From Planctellipticum sp942493135 (GTDB taxonomy: Bacteria > Planctomycetota > Planctomycetia > Planctomycetales > Planctomycetaceae): a stretch of 64,000 bases of DNA. Every line of letters starts with the position of its first letter. Position 1 is the first letter of the stretch. A program made the position numbers and the translations under genes. Below the pieces are notes generated by a model, which saw only the letters and a list, made by a program, of their open reading frames with translations, searched no databases and was not told the origin of the DNA. The stretch lies in assembly GCA_942493135.1 (NCBI GenBank), contig OW818684.1:3162001-3226000 (forward strand), given 5' to 3'. Below, piece by piece: positions 63,715-64,000 of the stretch.

Positions 63715-64000
63715 TCAGGCGTTCGTTCCGATCTCGCCAAAACGAAGCGCCCCACCGCCGACAGCGGCCCGGACCGCGAGTCTGGTGTCGCCTGGCTTGT
63801 AGTGAAAGACTATCAGCTCGGCGGGGTCTCCCGGGCGGAGCCGGACCGTCGGAAACCCCAGCAGACGAGCGGGGTTGCGACTGGCCATGTCGACGGCGTC
63901 CTTGAGCGAAACGCCGGCGAAATCGATCATGCGCACGACGCAGAGGTCTGTCTCACAAGACGAGCCCGCCAGTAGCTCCTGCTGTCCGGCGACCACCAGT
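63715..64000 (-). CDS. NagA-like amidohydrolase, C-terminal part, cut by window edge
   Basis: The frame enters from the right edge and ends at 63715. The visible 94 residues contain ELLAGSSCETDLCVVRMIDF, then GVSLKDAVDMASRNPARLLG and RLRPGDPAELIVF. These match the C-terminal helices and metal-independent closing strand of N-acetylglucosamine-6-phosphate deacetylase and related amidohydrolases. The catalytic metal ligands lie outside the window, so the exact substrate cannot be named. Confidence 0.7.
   Translation of the reverse strand, partial: LVVAGQQELLAGSSCETDLCVVRMIDFAGVSLKDAVDMASRNPARLLGFPTVRLRPGDPAELIVFHYKPGDTRLAVRAAVGGGALRFGEIGTNA

Overview
The window looks like chromosomal DNA of a planctomycete (class Planctomycetia). 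This is inferred from the gene content and not from a marker gene. The signs are high GC, a DUF1559 protein with a prepilin-type N-terminus beside a small carboxypeptidase-regulatory-like lipoprotein, PQQ-type beta-propeller secreted proteins, DUF1571, leucine-rich-repeat and M56 proteins, a Ser/Thr kinase, csrA, a flagellar export cluster, and many small interspersed palindromes between genes. No rRNA, tRNA, CRISPR array, transposase or phage gene was recognised.

Layout. 1-471 holds the N-terminal part of peptidase T. 820-7459 is a tight five-gene operon with a full set of staphyloxanthin-type functions: two CrtN/CrtP-like desaturases or oxygenases, an aldehyde dehydrogenase, an acyltransferase and a glycosyltransferase. 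It lacks a CrtM-type synthase. 7466-19535 is a mixed region: rdgB, two PQQ-propeller proteins, an alpha/beta hydrolase, an ExbB/ExbD-like pair, a fatty-acid-hydroxylase-family membrane protein, the lipoprotein/DUF1559 pair, an LRR lipoprotein and a TPR protein. 19815-24371 has DUF1571, panC, an S41 protease and csrA. 24903-26419 is a row of three paralogous secreted Gly/Tyr/Asn-rich proteins behind a sigma-54-like promoter and ahead of a strong terminator. 26677-31575 has a secreted isochorismatase-like protein, an FGGY kinase and three unknown genes. 31639-34718 is a BlaI-type repressor overlapping an M56 peptidase fused to leucine-rich repeats. 35500-40114 has a small secreted protein, a HerA-like ATPase and argH.

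40224-45222 (minus strand) is a flagellar export gate operon, fliO-fliP-(unknown)-fliQ-fliR-flhB. Its FliR carries an inserted EF-hand-like loop. 45475-52205 holds a DASS transporter, a TlpA-like thioredoxin, a cysteine desulfurase, a c-heme-motif histidine kinase and a SET-domain protein. 52273-55535 is an aldehyde dehydrogenase/AMP-ligase pair with a four-helix-bundle gene between them. 55728-61998 is a polysaccharide export operon: a Wza-like protein, a Wzc-like tyrosine kinase read in two overlapping frames, and an O-antigen-ligase-like protein with TPRs. It is followed by a Ser/Thr kinase with a receiver-like tail and the C-terminal end of a NagA-like amidohydrolase.

Two patterns cut across the annotation. 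First, degenerate arrays with a strict 7-nt period sit at about a dozen gene ends, often containing or touching a stop codon. A pair of inverted arrays brackets the four-helix-bundle gene. Second, a family of GTAGGG-headed palindromes of about 22-bp arms recurs between genes. Starts were chosen mainly from Shine-Dalgarno spacing and family length. Everything is read by eye, without database searches.
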